The notes beneath the pieces are model-generated. The model was given only the letters and a program-made list of their open reading frames with translations, was not told the origin of the DNA and searched no databases. Below are positions 11,455 to 23,439 of a stretch of 64,000 nucleotides of DNA, piece after piece (position 1 is the stretch's first letter; each line of letters begins with the position of its first letter). Source of the DNA: Protopterus annectens (lineage: Eukaryota > Chordata > Ceratodontiformes > Protopteridae); the NCBI RefSeq assembly GCF_019279795.1, contig NC_056725.1, positions 1,744,940,689-1,745,004,688 of the forward strand, read 5' to 3'. Made by a program: the position numbers and the translations under genes.

Positions 11455-11490
11455 TACTTGAAAACACCCTGCTCAATAAAGAAAAGCAAA
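11455..11490 (-). promoter_or_regulatory. TTLL2: Splice acceptor and 5' end of the TTLL2 coding exon
   Basis: On the minus strand a pyrimidine-rich run (gcttttctttattgagcag) ends in CAG at 11469-11471. The exon would begin GGTGTTTTCAAGTA, 14 bases before the ATG. Those 14 bases have no stop in the TTLL2 frame. The upstream exon was not located. Confidence 0.55.
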
Positions 11491-11687
11491 ATTATTTACA
11501 TCCATATCTGAATTCAAAATTCTTAAATTATGGGGATAAAAAGGCAAATTTAAAATACAGTAAAAAATGAATACGCTTAATGTAGACAATAAATCAGTTG
11601 TATAGTAATAGTACCTGATACTATGATGGTATATAAAAAGCACAAGGAGCTATAATTTATATACTCTCTGTACTAGTTTATACATGC

Positions 11688-11766
<79 letters not shown>

Positions 11767-13659
11767 GTGCACTTTTGCATGTGTGTGCATGTGTGATGTG
11801 TGTGTATGTCAGTGTGTGTATATACATGCACAACTACATATTTTAGTGCATGTCATGATAATGCACAAGTACCTGAGTTTCACTAATTTACTTTTCAACT
11901 ATTTCTGGAAGATGATAATCTCTTTTCTAATTGCTATTGTAACAGTGAACTGCAAATCTGAACTAAAAGAAAAGAAAGCAAAAGGAAAATATTTATGCTG
12001 CTTGCAATGAAACTCCCATTCAAGCATTCCTTTATTAAAGGACAGGAAAAATTATTACTTATCTGACAATCTCTCATTGTTTTCTTTGCATTTAATTGTG
12101 TTCATAAAAATATTTTGACGAGGATTAGTAAAAATACAAAAATATGCAGATATCAAAACATAGAACCACTCTTTTAGTTGTCAATAAGATCATCATTAAA
12201 ATTCTTGGTGGTAATTTGTGGAATCTGGAAAACAGCAAGTAATGTGATTATCGCTAGATGTGTACTTATACAAAAATCAGCTCGACACTAGTTTGTGCCT
12301 TTTGCCATCAGTCTGGAATGAACAGACATGTTAAACATCAAATCATAGCAGAATGTATACAACTACAACAAAACCAATACAAGGAATCATTCAGGAAATA
12401 TTTTCATAATTCTTACAGAATTTGTATACAATTCCATAATGATTTAATCCAGAATATATTATGATACTATTTCCAAATGCATTTGCAAAAATAAAAAGTA
12501 GGAAAACAAAAAGCTTTAGCTTGCTGCTTAAATTATTTTGCTATTGATACATGCAAGATATTTTGGTAGAGAAGTCCCCACTGTGCAATCTGTCACATTA
12601 AGTTTTCATCTGGGGATTAACAACTGAGAGTTTTCTTTATTTATTTTGCAGGAGCAGTTGTAACCTACAAGAAAAAATGTATTTGGAGATGTTTAGCATG
12701 TGTTTCTGTTAGCAGTTCTACATATAGGTTATGTGATAATAATAATAGTAGAAAGCCATCACAAATACCACTGGATTAAAATCTTTAAAATTTGGAGGAA
12801 TTACTTTTAGATAAACCTGAGCATTCTGAAATCTTTAAAAATGATAGTAATAATATCTTCTCAGATTATTGTTTACTTTATTACCACAGTATAAACATAT
12901 ATTACATATACAGCCAAGAAACAGATTTAATCAGGTGAAATAGTTTGTATTTTATGAGCATATCATGAAAATGCTTATAATTGGTATATGCTTATATTTG
13001 CTTATTTGGTGTAGCTAACACAACCCATTTGGGTAAAAATATGAGGCCTAATTACTAAAAGAGGTTTGCATGAAACTTTGTTTCCCACCCCAGTATTCTA
13101 TTTAAGAAATGAAATGACCATATATTAAGATTTGCCATAAGAGCTAAGCCAATGTCGCAAGCTAAAGGTTATATAAGAAGATTAAATGATATCTAAGTTA
13201 GCTGTTGTCACCTTGCTTCTCGGCTAGATGTAATTACTTCAGTACAAGCAGCACTGCTACAGTTTCACCTAGCACACAGCTCGCATTAATGTCACTTCTC
13301 AGTTCCCAAGTGATGCTATCTCCATAGACATTCTGAAGAGAACAAGAATTGTTTTTGATCAAACTGTTAAAAGACTGAGATAGGTAATGCAGTGATGGAA
13401 AGAAAGCTGCTAGGTTAGCTCAAGAAGGGAAAGGTGTTGACCTGAGTCTGCATTATTAAAGAGCAATAAATGGCAGAATTTGAATATCTTGGTAAGATGT
13501 CAGATAATTCACCTTTGCTCTAGATTCATGTAAGAGGATATGCTTTCTTCCATGAACTGTCACAAATTGGCATGGGGTGGTGCTGGTGAATAAATGGCTA
13601 CATAAACAGGTCATAATAGAAGAAATCTGAGGAAGATTTCATGTTTTATTTTAATTGCA
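11491..13659. other. Intergenic or 5' intronic sequence of TTLL2
   Basis: A (TC)n(TA)n(TG)n microsatellite occupies about 11691-11762. The rest is AT-rich, with no exon, RNA gene or mobile element that I can support. An upstream TTLL2 exon may lie here or further on but has no visible signature. Confidence 0.45.
11691..11762. repeat. (TC)n-(TA)n-(TG)n microsatellite
   Basis: Three consecutive dinucleotide tracts. Confidence 0.95.
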
Positions 13660-13850
13660 TTTGCTTACTGGGGTAGAGCACTGATCTCCATGGACCTTTT
13701 CAGAATCACCTAAGGAGCTCCGTCTGGTTAAGTGACTTGCTGAGTCATACAGTTAGAGAATGGAGGCTGAGGGAATCAAACCCAGACCACTGCTCCACAG
13801 AAAATAGATTATTAACAGCTCCTTAATCTTCTACACCAACTGCCAGACAG
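13660..13850 (-). mobile_element. MIR-like CORE-SINE remnant
   Basis: The reverse complement reads a tRNA-like head ending in a B-box-like gggtttgattccc, followed by ctgtatgactcagcaagtca and cttaacc, close to the MIR/CORE-SINE central domain (ctgtgtgaccttgggcaagtcacttaacc). Diverged and old; ends approximate. Confidence 0.6.
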
Positions 13851-14640
13851 TGGTGGAAGGATGACTGACTGAGATCATACTGGACTTTGCAAAGGATACT
13901 GAAGAAGCTGTTTTGGGCATTCATTCAGATGTGTAACATGTTGTTACAAACTGTGTGCCCCAGCTATGGGTAAATCTGCCAATTTTAAAACCATTACTCA
14001 GAGAGGTGGCATTTCAGAATTTTATTGCATGGTTAGTTTAAATTCAACAGCTGCACAGCTTATGGAGACAGTGTTGCTAAGATTACCTATAAACAAGTTA
14101 ATGGATCTCTCTGAACATGGGTTAGATAGGTAAATTGACTCCAGTCTCACTATTTCATAAAATATACTGAAAAAATTAAACAAAAAATGAGTACTGTGTT
14201 TGCACAATACTATTCAATCACATTTTCATTTGCCACAGCTTTGAAGGACAAACTAGAGAAAGGACTTTTTGTACCAGTCCTTGAGTAAACACTGCCATTC
14301 ATTACTTTAAAACAATATCTAACATCTGTACAGTTTGGTGCAAAACAACCAGCACATTCATATCATCCCTTGTGCTAGAATATCATTGCATGATATTGGC
14401 AAAAACAAAGTGGCTTCCTATAGCTGCAGGGTGTATGCTACTACACGAAACTACACTGAAAATAATTAAACAAAGTATAACCTCTCTATCCTTGCACACT
14501 ATTGCTCTCTGTCTTGGATCTACTAGTATTATCCTTATTAAAACAAAAGTCTGACCACATTTTCTAGCTTGTGACAACAAAACTTTCTCATCTGTAATGC
14601 TAACATATGAATTCATTTCCAGCCTGTACAAAAAACTACA
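13851..14640. other. Unassigned sequence
   Basis: Nothing recognised between the MIR-like SINE and the L2-like LINE 3' end. Confidence 0.45.
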
Positions 14641-16819
14641 GATATTTATTTATTTAATTTACATTTGTTTACTCGGAAAGTTCGACTAGACAAAATGTCC
14701 TTTTGCAGCAGAGGCTTGGGGAGAAAAGCTCCACATTTCTAAATAACCGTAAGATACATATAGAACATATAGATATAAATATTGATTCAATCTCAGGTAC
14801 AAGTACAAAATGAAAATACATGTTATACATTTCACTGATACAATCATATAGTCTAGATAAGATACAAAGAATAGCAGTACTGGGACTGTAGGTAGAAAAC
14901 AAACAAGTTAAGTGTACATATGCTTAGTAGGGGGTATACAATTTAAATACAAAAATAAATTGTGTTCCTTTACGTGCCTTAAGACATCTATTTCCTAATA
15001 GAGTTTGTGTAAGAGCAGGTCCATGATTCTGTTAGGTGTGATTTGAGAAGTTTTTTGTTAGTAGCTGTTCTGATATTTAATGGCAAGGATCTCCAAGTTT
15101 TGGCTATCCAGTTGGAGTAAAGGGAAACTCCAGCTGCATTGTTAGGTTTGGATATATTTAGGAAGGATTTGTTGCTGGAACACAATATCCTGTTATTGGA
15201 GTAGTGTATTAGTAGATTTTGAAGTAATGATATTTTTCTAGCTGATTTAGTATTCAATAGCTGAAGGTGAGTTGATTATGAGCAAGTAGATTTGGTAGTC
15301 AAAGTCAGGATAGTTGTTTTAAAGCCAAACAATGATGGAATCGGAAATTTGTTATTGTGGCAATCTATGATTTTGTTATAGCAAGTTTTGACTTTTTTTA
15401 GGTCAGATTTCTTAATGTTTGTAAGAATTTGTGAGGTATATAGTAGCATAGAGATAAGATGGGTTCTTGCTATTGCGGCTTTTGAAGATTTGTTTAGAAA
15501 GTGTCGATTTCTGTACAGGGTTCCTAACTTTTTGTGAACTTCTTTATGTTCTGTTATGTGTGTATGTCGAGTTTTATATTATGGTCAATGAACACTCCAA
15601 GTAATTTTCTTTGGGAAACTGGAAAAATAATTGTATTGTGTAATGAGATATTGACTGGTGGGTGGGTAACTGCAGTATTTGTTGGATAGAAAAGCATGAG
15701 TTTTATTTTGGTAGGGTTAAGTATAAGTTGTGCATTGCTTAGCCAAGATTCCACAGCATTAAATGACTGTTGGGTGATTTTTTCGAGTTTTTGTAGTGTT
15801 GGGGTGGCACAAATCAGGGTGGAATCATCCGCATATTGAACTATGGAGGCAAGGGGGGGTGACAGTATGAAGATTGTTAGTAAAGATAATAAAAAGGAGA
15901 GGGCCGAGAGTAGATCCCTGTGGAATTCTCAAGTTTACAGGCAGTAATGAAGAGAGATTTTTGTTGCCATTTAACAGCTTGCTGGCATCCAGTTAGATAT
16001 TGCTGGAACCAAGTAAGTGCAGAATGGCTAAGTTTAAGTTCTGAGAATGTAGTTAAGAGTTTAAAATGGGAGACGCTATCAAAATCTTTGGACAGATCAA
16101 GAAAAATGGAGGAAACTAAACTGCCATAATTGCGATGGTGGTTAATAATGGTAGTAAAGTTAACAAGGGCAGTGGTAGTGCAATGATTAGGATGAAAATC
16201 ACGTTAGATAGAAGATTGTTGGTTATTAGATAGTTCAAAAGTTGTGAATGGATGCACTTCTCAAGTATTTTTGATAATGGTGATAGTACAGCTATTGGCC
16301 AGTAATTTGATAATTCTGTCGAGTTTCTACCTTTATGTAGTGGGATGATATATGATGGTTTCCAAATTTGAGGGACTTGTTCTAAGATGAATCATATGGA
16401 TACTGAATAGAATATTGCTTCTGCAGAGTTTTTAGATATTCGGCAGGTAGATAGTCGGCAGCAAGTGTAGTAGGTTTAAGCCTTTTGAGATATTTTACTA
16501 TGATGTTTATTGGGACAGATTGGAAAGAGAAGTTATTGGGATCAAGTGTGGGTACTATGTGAGTCTGGGTAGGGGAAGAACAATTATTGTTTGTGAGGGC
16601 TAGTATGGATTCAGTGAAGTATCTGTTAAACTGTGAGATTATAGTGTCTTTAGTATTAGTGAGTGTTGGGGAGGGGGTACTAGTTTGTACTGGCTGTAGA
16701 ATTTTTTTGATGGGAGCCAAGACTTTTTGTGGGTTTCTTTGATTTTTTTATTAAAGACTGCTATAGTAATTTATGTTGTCCTGTCTAATATCTTTTTTAG
16801 CTTTATTATGTAGTTCTAG

Positions 16820-17376
16820 GGGTCCACTTTGTAATTTTGAAATACTGAAATCCTGAATTTCAGCATTTCGAGCTTACAAAGTCGAAGACTCACATTTCTG
16901 AAACCTGCAGAAGCGCGAAATTCAAAATACTGAAGTACCGATATTTTGAATTTCTGCTTCTGGTGGTCCGGAATGTGGATGTTTAGGTTTTATTTTGGTA
17001 CATTTGTGTGTGTTAGTATGTTGGTTAGGGGTTTAGTGTGTATAAGTGTGTGTTGTGACTGTTGTGTGTGTTTGAGGGACTGTAAGATGTGTGTGAGTTT
17101 CGTTTGTGTTACTGTTTGTGCGATCTTGGAGTTAGAATATATAAGTAGGGGAGTGTGGGGAAGAAGCCCCCCTGCTTATATGTAGTTTAGATTAGTTTGA
17201 TTGTGGGGGTGGTTGTGCATGTTTATGTGTGTGCTATATGTGTAGTGTGAGTAAGGGATTTTGAATTTCGCATTTGTGTGTTTTCGAGTTTGTGAATTTT
17301 GGTTGGGTTTTCGGCTTTGTGGTTTCGGAATACTGAAATTCGGGATTTCAGTATTTCGAAATTACAAAGTGGACCC
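16820..17376. mobile_element. Non-autonomous hAT-like transposon, 8-bp TSD
   Basis: Terminal inverted repeats of about 65 bp: the left end starts gggtccactttgtaattttg and the reverse complement of the right end starts gggtccactttgtaatttcg. They are flanked by an exact 8-bp duplication agttctag (16812-16819 and 17377-17384), the target size of hAT transposons, and the host L2-like LINE resumes after the second copy. The subterminal part repeats a palindrome, ctgaaatnctgaatttcag. No transposase is encoded in 557 bp. Internally (17107-17175) it carries a gatcttggagtt/TATA/G-rich core shared with two other elements in this window. Confidence 0.85.
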
Positions 17377-17736
17377 AGTTCTAGACATATTTGTTTGTTA
17401 GTTATAATTTTGTTGTTGAGACATTTCTCTCATGTCTTATCTCTATTTTTTTAACAGAGATCTGGTTTCTTTGGTTAGCCAGGGGGCATAATTGGATTTT
17501 ATCCTTATTGTTCTGGGAGGGGGGGGGGGCAAGATGTTTAGGATATTGAGGAAGGTTGAGTTAAAGTATTCAGCTGCAGTATCTAAAGGGGGGATAATTG
17601 TTCTTAAGTAATGTTATTATGTTAGGAGTCTAATGTAACTGTTGGCATAATTCAGGAATGTCTGATGTCTGTTTTAGTAATGTTTGATAAAAAAGCCTGA
17701 GTCCTCAAAAGAATGGGAGTTAAAGGAAGTCGATGG

Positions 17737-19180
17737 TGTCACAGACTACACACCTTTCAAAAATCATTGCTAAAGGGTGATAAAGAACACCTACTAGGAC
17801 AACAGTAATCAGAAATTAGGCAACCTATCGCCAATAAGTATCTTGAAATATGTCACCCAGGAAATGTTTACAACAATGGAAGTAAACTCACCCATTCCTC
17901 CCTAGTTCCAAGTTAATGAAAATTGTAAATTAGTAAGTCCCCTTTCCGGTTATCCACCTTGGTGAAGGAAACAAGGTTTTGACTCCTTTAAGAGAAAGGA
18001 AAGGGACACCTGCAAGAGGAGAGAAGAAGTGAAGTGAGAGTAGAACGTGGAGTTTGAGAGTATACAGCTTCTGCTTAAGTCTGATGTCTTGTCCACGTGT
18101 CTTGGGAAAAGCTGGTCAAACTTTTGTTGGTTTATATCTTTTGTTGGTAGTTTTTGATTTGTGTTGGTGTTATTGGCTGTTTTGCTAACCTTTTAAACCT
18201 GTTCCTATTGTCACAAAGGCCGGGCTTCAATAAGTTCCTCCATCTACTCACTCTAATAGAAAGTCAGGGCTGGTCGTGGAAGGGGTGGCAGGGTTGCTGT
18301 CGTGTCCTGTGGGTACTAGTAGTAGAGTGGTGTGATAGTGAAGTTTTGTTTAATGGGAAGTATAACGTTATCCTGATAAGCCGTAATTAAGCTCCTAAGT
18401 CTCGACTTTTTTTTTTTTTTTTGTTGTTTTTTTTGTAAAGAAAATTTTTAATATTGTTATACGGGTACTCTGGATAGTCGATACTGTATACTTACAAAAT
18501 TCAATCTCCGTTTAATCTCTTTGTCCTAATCAAATGTCCACGTTTTGTTAACATTAGTAATGTTTGTGTTATTGTTTGAATTTAACAAAAACCTCTCTTA
18601 AACCCTTTAATGCTAAGTCACAAATAAGTCTAAACCCTTATTGTTGTTCTTATGTCCTGTCAAGAAAAAAGTAGACCTTTGAGACCTTTGGGACAAGTTT
18701 CATCTGAATGCATGCAGTAGTCTCATAGTCTAAGCTGTTACTTTTGTTTTTGAGAATTTTACTGTCAAAGATCTTTAGAATTTTGACCAGTGACTCATTC
18801 TTTTGAAATAGTAAATCATGCTGATCAGCTATACTTTCCATAGGGTTAGAAAAACAAAGTTGTCAGTATTGTCATCCCCATTCAGAAAAATGAATGGAGC
18901 ATTCACATTGTCAGTCTGGCCTGAAAAAGAGCCACAGCGTTAAAGATGCAGCACACGTAAAGAAGAGGTTGCAGGCCCAGTGGGCCAGGCAGAGTTAGTT
19001 GTATTGTTGTAACTGGAATGTTCTCACTACTGTTAATGTGTTAATGCACCTTTGGGCGAAAAAAACGCTTTGATAAATAAATTCGTTAAGACTACCTATT
19101 TGTTGTTGCTGGTACAAGGGCCCCGTGGTACGTTTTTGGATTCCATCTAAAGGGAGATCTTCGAGTGGTGCCCAGTTGCA
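17737..19180. mobile_element. LTR-like insertion in the L2-like LINE (fossil)
   Basis: About 1.44 kb that does not belong to the LINE, whose endonuclease and linker lie on either side. It begins tgtcacagac. Near its right end are an AATAAA and a GT-rich stretch typical of an LTR R/U5 region (about 19070-19130), then tggtgcccagttgca, which could be a primer-binding-site start. There is no open reading frame of note. I could not find a matching target duplication, so the ends and the LTR assignment are tentative. Confidence 0.4.
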
Positions 19181-19954
19181 TTTTTTAAACTAGTTATAAA
19201 GTATTGGGGGATAAATGTTTTCTTATCTCAAATTTGGTGTAGTAGTTTATGTGGATTTATTCAGTGTTGAAAATATAAGTTGGAGTATGGTCACTGAGGC
19301 TGTCTAGGCGGCAGCCAGAGTGTAGGGATAAATTTGGCCTGTTTGTAAGGATCCAGTCTAGGACTGGATTTTTATTTGATGTTTTGTCGAGTACAAGTTT
19401 GGATTGTTTATGAAAAACCGTGTAGGTTTATGTGGTCAGAGGGATTTTGAGAGTTGCACGAGAGTCCGTCCACATTAAAGTCATCCATTACAATTGTTTT
19501 CTGAGGGAGGGATGTTGCTGTCCAATTTAGGATGTGTTCTAGAGTAGTCAGATTGTTCCCTGGTAGGATGTAGGCTCCCACTATGTTCTGATGTTTCTTT
19601 GGATTAATTGTTAGTTTAGTAAACAGTACTTCAGTGTTGTTAAAGTGTGGGATGGCTAGGTCTAGAGTTTCTAAATTGAGATTGTTTTTGAATGGAAAGG
19701 CGATACCACTACCTCTTTTCTGTTGTCTATCTAGCCTATGTATGTGGTATCCTGGGGAAAAGCATTTCTTTGTTAGAGATGTCTGGTTTTAGCCAGGTTT
19801 CTGTTATAAGGGCAAATAGACGTAGAGTTTATTTATCAGATTTGGGAAAGTACATAAAACTGATGCTGCTTGAATATTGTCCCTGGTGTTATACTCTTCA
19901 AATACCCTAATAACAAGGCAGTTAATTAATCAGCGTCCCGACCGTGACCTACAT

Positions 19955-20225
19955 TGATTTTTTTGATGCTGTTAGTTTCTTTCTTCCAGCATTTTACAGT
20001 TCCCTCTTGCTTGAGCGGGTTCATCGAGCACAGTTAAAAGAAATTACAGATGAAATACTGGATATTTTTAGGAACAGTTGCTAGAGTTAGTGTAACTGAT
20101 TTTTTGATGCTGTAACTTTTTTTCTTCCAGCACTTTACAGTTCCTGGTCACTTGAGTGGGTTCAACAAGTGCAGTTAAAAGAAATTACAGCTGAAATACT
20201 AGATATTTTCAGGGATAGTTGCTAG
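19955..20225. repeat. Two-copy tandem repeat, ~135-bp unit
   Basis: The segment gattttttgatgctgt ... aacagttgctag occurs at about 19957-20091 and again at about 20096-20225, with about 85-90 percent identity by eye. Shared words include ttcttccagca, cagttaaaagaaattacag and gaaatactggatattttt. Function unknown. Confidence 0.8.
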
Positions 20226-20590
20226 TTTCTCTTTGTCCTAAAGGAATATCTGATAGAACATGCTGTGTGGGTAAAACCTTAATTATCAAATCCATCTCAT
20301 GTATTCTGTCACCTCAGCAGTCATTTGAATCTAAATGTGATGAATGCTAATTTCTATTTATATTTTCCCTTTCTTCTGTTATAACAAGTTGATGGCAGTT
20401 CTCTGTCCAAATTGATGGTAGTTAAGCTCTCTCTCTCTTTGTTGGTCTTCTTTTGAGGATGAAAGATATGACATCAATACATTATAGATTTCTGCATTTA
20501 TCTCTGGTGATATATCAATAAAGCAGTCTCTGCATGGATCAAACACACGATAAAATTGCAATTCAATCTTTTTGTTCACTTTTTATTACA
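20226..20590. other. Unassigned sequence
   Basis: No recognised feature between the tandem repeat and the SINE remnant. Confidence 0.4.
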
Positions 20591-20619
20591 AACTGGCAAC
20601 ATTTTTATGTCTTTATAAA

Positions 20620-20742
20620 ATTCCAAAGACATGCATCTGGAGCATTTCTCCCCGAGCCACCGCTGAAAACAGGCTCTGTGGAACCTAGTCGGACTTTTCC
20701 AGTCAACAAATGTTAAATAAATGAATAAATAAAATAAAACAT
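20620..20742 (+). mobile_element. 3' end of a tRNA-derived SINE with L2-like tail
   Basis: ccaaagacatgcatctgg followed by gagcatttctccccgagcc and an aaataaatgaataaataaa end matches the 3' part of the SINE at 32005-32270. The head is missing, so this is a 5'-truncated copy. Confidence 0.7.
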
Positions 20743-22720
20743 AAAAATTCTCTGAGACTTCATTATATTATTGTGAATTAATTTGTAAAGAAATGAAAGT
20801 GCTTACCTAACTGTGTGATTTATGATAAAAGGTGTACAAAAATGGTCTTATCGTTTTGCTATTTGTCTGACCCCATGCAAACTATGTTTTATTGGTATAT
20901 TTAACTGTGTAGCCATTGCAGTGTTTTAACAGCTATTAGAAATTTCTGTTTAGGTATTGTTGGTGGCACATATGAATATGATATTGTGCGGTACAATTTC
21001 TTTTGCATTTATTGTAATTAGGTCATGACTGAGAAAACAATCGTGTTTCATTCTACCAGCTTAAACTAAATAAAACTGAACTATTGAATGGTTATGGAAA
21101 AAGGGTGACAAAGAAGATAGAGTGTATCCTTACACTTTACAAGCATAAATAAAAACTGCAGTTCAGGGCTATGGTTATTCAGCTCAGACAAGAGAATTGC
21201 AGTTATACTTTACAAGCGTAAACAGAAACTGCAGGGCAGGGTTTGGTTACTCAGCTGAGACAAGAGAATTGTATAATGCTTTAACAGCGGTGACAGGAAT
21301 TCAGTTCCCAGTATTTTTTTTTTCTAATTAGGCAGTAGATATGTCAAGAGCATTTCTGCTTAGGCTGACTGCTGAGTCCTGCAATGGTACTGTAGATGAG
21401 TCAATTTCTGGTGTTTTGCAAAGCATTTTTAACAAGTAAGTGTTTTTTTTATATTCATCAGGAGATTTTACTGACAGACATCTAAACTACAGCACATATG
21501 CAGGAAGTTAGTAGACAGCATGGTTAAATAAGACTGCATGTACTAGGAGCCCAATGGCATAGAGGTGGCTAATCATGGAACAAGACAGTCTGCTTGAGGT
21601 GACAGGTGATTTAACAAAGATAAGGTGGCCGATCAATGCATTGCTAAGTTGACAGAATTCAATAATTTGTTCTAGCGGCATTTATTAATGGTAGTAAACT
21701 ACATTATTACAGTTTTTATCTGGGTTGGAACCCTGAAAAGTTCATGGTTTTGAACTTGACGGTGTTTAAAATGAACCTGCATATTCAACCTTTTTTGGAG
21801 ATGTAGAAATTCTTTTCTTACTACTTTTACGCTGACTTGATTCCTGTTCAGTGGTAAGAAGATTAACAGCTGCTGAATGTGTTTTACTTGATGATTGGGG
21901 ATTTAACATGGTATTTAGGAAATGACCATGATAGGAACCTGAGTATTAAAGACACGTGGGTAAAATGACATCCTAGGATAAGGAGAGGAGTGTAAGAGAC
22001 AGACAAAGAGAGATGAGGTTTACGTGTTAATGACAGAAATAGGATTCTTCTGACTGCTTTTGTTACATAGTCCAACAACTGAATGTGGAATGTTTAGAGC
22101 AGGAAGGGTAAAAGGCATATCCAAGTGCATTGCAGGTGCCTACACAGAGGGGAAGAAAGCTGTTTTCCTTAAGGTGTCGAAGTAGCAGGTGAATTCCAGG
22201 AGACTTGCTCTGTACTGGTTCATAATCTAAAATTACAGAAGACCACTGCTGAACTCCATATCCACAAGACTGCATTCATGCAACAACATCATGAGAGCAA
22301 TTACATTGTTACTCAATGGTATCTCATTTTCTGACCTGTCAGCTGATGTAATGACAAATGAGCTGTACTGAATTATCATCGTGGATGTAGCCAGGTATAT
22401 ACTAGGCATGCCAACATGTTCACATAAAAAATAATGGGTGGTATTCATAGCTGTTATGCATAGGTGTAAAAGTAATCTGCACTATTCATAAAGGACATTT
22501 ACACTTGTGCATTAGCATCAACTAAACTTAAGTAAATGAATATTTAATGAGATTCTAATGAGAAGGGATGTAGAATCTGATATGCATATTTGCCCCATTC
22601 CTACCTGTTTGCAATTCGTAGTTGTTTTTGAATGTATAAAAACATCCAAAAATAACTATGCACCATCAGCATATGTATTATAAAAGACAAAATTGTGCCT
22701 TTACTGTCTACATTGTAATT
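20743..22720. other. Mostly unassigned; one small tandem duplication
   Basis: A ~70-bp segment is present twice head to tail (about 21131-21199 and 21200-21268), with shared words ctttacaagc and gagacaagagaattg. The rest shows no gene or element that I recognise. Confidence 0.45.
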
Positions 22721-22723
22721 GGT

Positions 22724-23416
22724 GAAGATGCTTGCTGTTGCTGCTAGCTTAGCTATTTCCCAGTGTGAGCTGCTTGTCCTGTCCAAGCCAAAACTGCAGA
22801 CACCCATCTTGCTTGCTGGCCAAGAAGGAGAATATACAGGCAAAGAATAACTCACTATAATTGTAACAATCAGGAAATTCTTGATAGATTTAGAGTGGAC
22901 AAGGACATATTAAGGACTTTATGAGCATGTATGGTATGGACCTCTTGTCCCTGTGGAATAAGGTATGTATAGCCCTCACTACACTTGCCATGGGGACCTT
23001 CCACAAGCAGACTAGGGACATGTTGAGTACTTCTCAGCCTTTTGCCTCAAGGATGCTTCAGCAGTTCCCCTATATACTCTTATCATTTGTGGATCAGTAC
23101 ATACATTTCCCAGTGTCACCTCAGGATCAATCCTAAACCATGTGTGTCTTTTATGGGGTGGCATATTTCCCTGAGATGCTTAGTGCAATTGCACCCACAT
23201 TACCATTATAGCCCCATCAGGTCCACAAGGGGGCTGGTACTGCAACAGGAAGGACTACCATTCCATTAGCTGAAAGGTAGTGTGTAATGCATAGGGGTGC
23301 ATCACCAATGTATCAGCCCAGCATCTTGGCAGTGCACACTATTCCCATCTCTGGCATACTAGCTCACTCTACTGCCTCTTTCTGACTGGTAGTATGCCCT
23401 ATGGTCACCTTGTTCG
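22724..23416 (+). pseudogene. PIF/Harbinger transposase remnant (HARBI1-like)
   Basis: Plus-strand peptides in shifting frames follow the order of Harbinger transposases. RFRVDKDILRTL and SMYGMDLLSLWNKVCIALTTLAMGTFHKQ (22890-23010) are followed by a helix-turn-helix-like stretch, SQPFASRMLQQFPYILLSF, and then YIHFP (23030-23110). A block at about 23285-23410 reads CNA.GCITNVSAQHLGSAH, then WHTSSLY and LFLTG, like the 'VVCDAEG..TNV.A..PGS.HDS.IW' block near the second catalytic Asp; here the Asp after AH reads as Tyr. Frameshifts lie near 22920 and 23130-23290, with stops between, so it is a dead DNA transposon. Sequence similarity stops at about 23416, where the ERV begins. No terminal repeats were found. 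Confidence 0.7.
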
Positions 23417-23439
23417 TAAGTGGAAATTAATCATCTAAT

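Larger units (their letters stand above)
14641..19925 (-). mobile_element. L2-like LINE, interrupted by two insertions
   Basis: The 3' tail lies at 14641-14730 (minus strand: gtggagcttttctcc, then an aaataaataa-type end), the same as the tail of the LINE at 57-60.6 kb. Going 5' come the C-terminal region (14988-15257, with WRSLPLNI), the RT palm end (15554-15754, LLGVFIDHNIKLD), the RT start (about 16390-16720, LKRLKPTTLAADYLPAEYL), the linker (17400-17735) and the endonuclease (19200-19920, with a DFNVDG motif where active copies have GDFNIDW, ITETWLKP, and SDHTPTYI). Reading frames are broken in many places. Insertions: a hAT-like element at 16820-17376 and an LTR-like block at 17737-19180. 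The 5' end is truncated near 19925. Confidence 0.85.

Noticed and set aside
22063-22855. Overlapping minus-strand ORFs left of the Harbinger remnant
   Set aside because: No domain recognised; short and in different frames.
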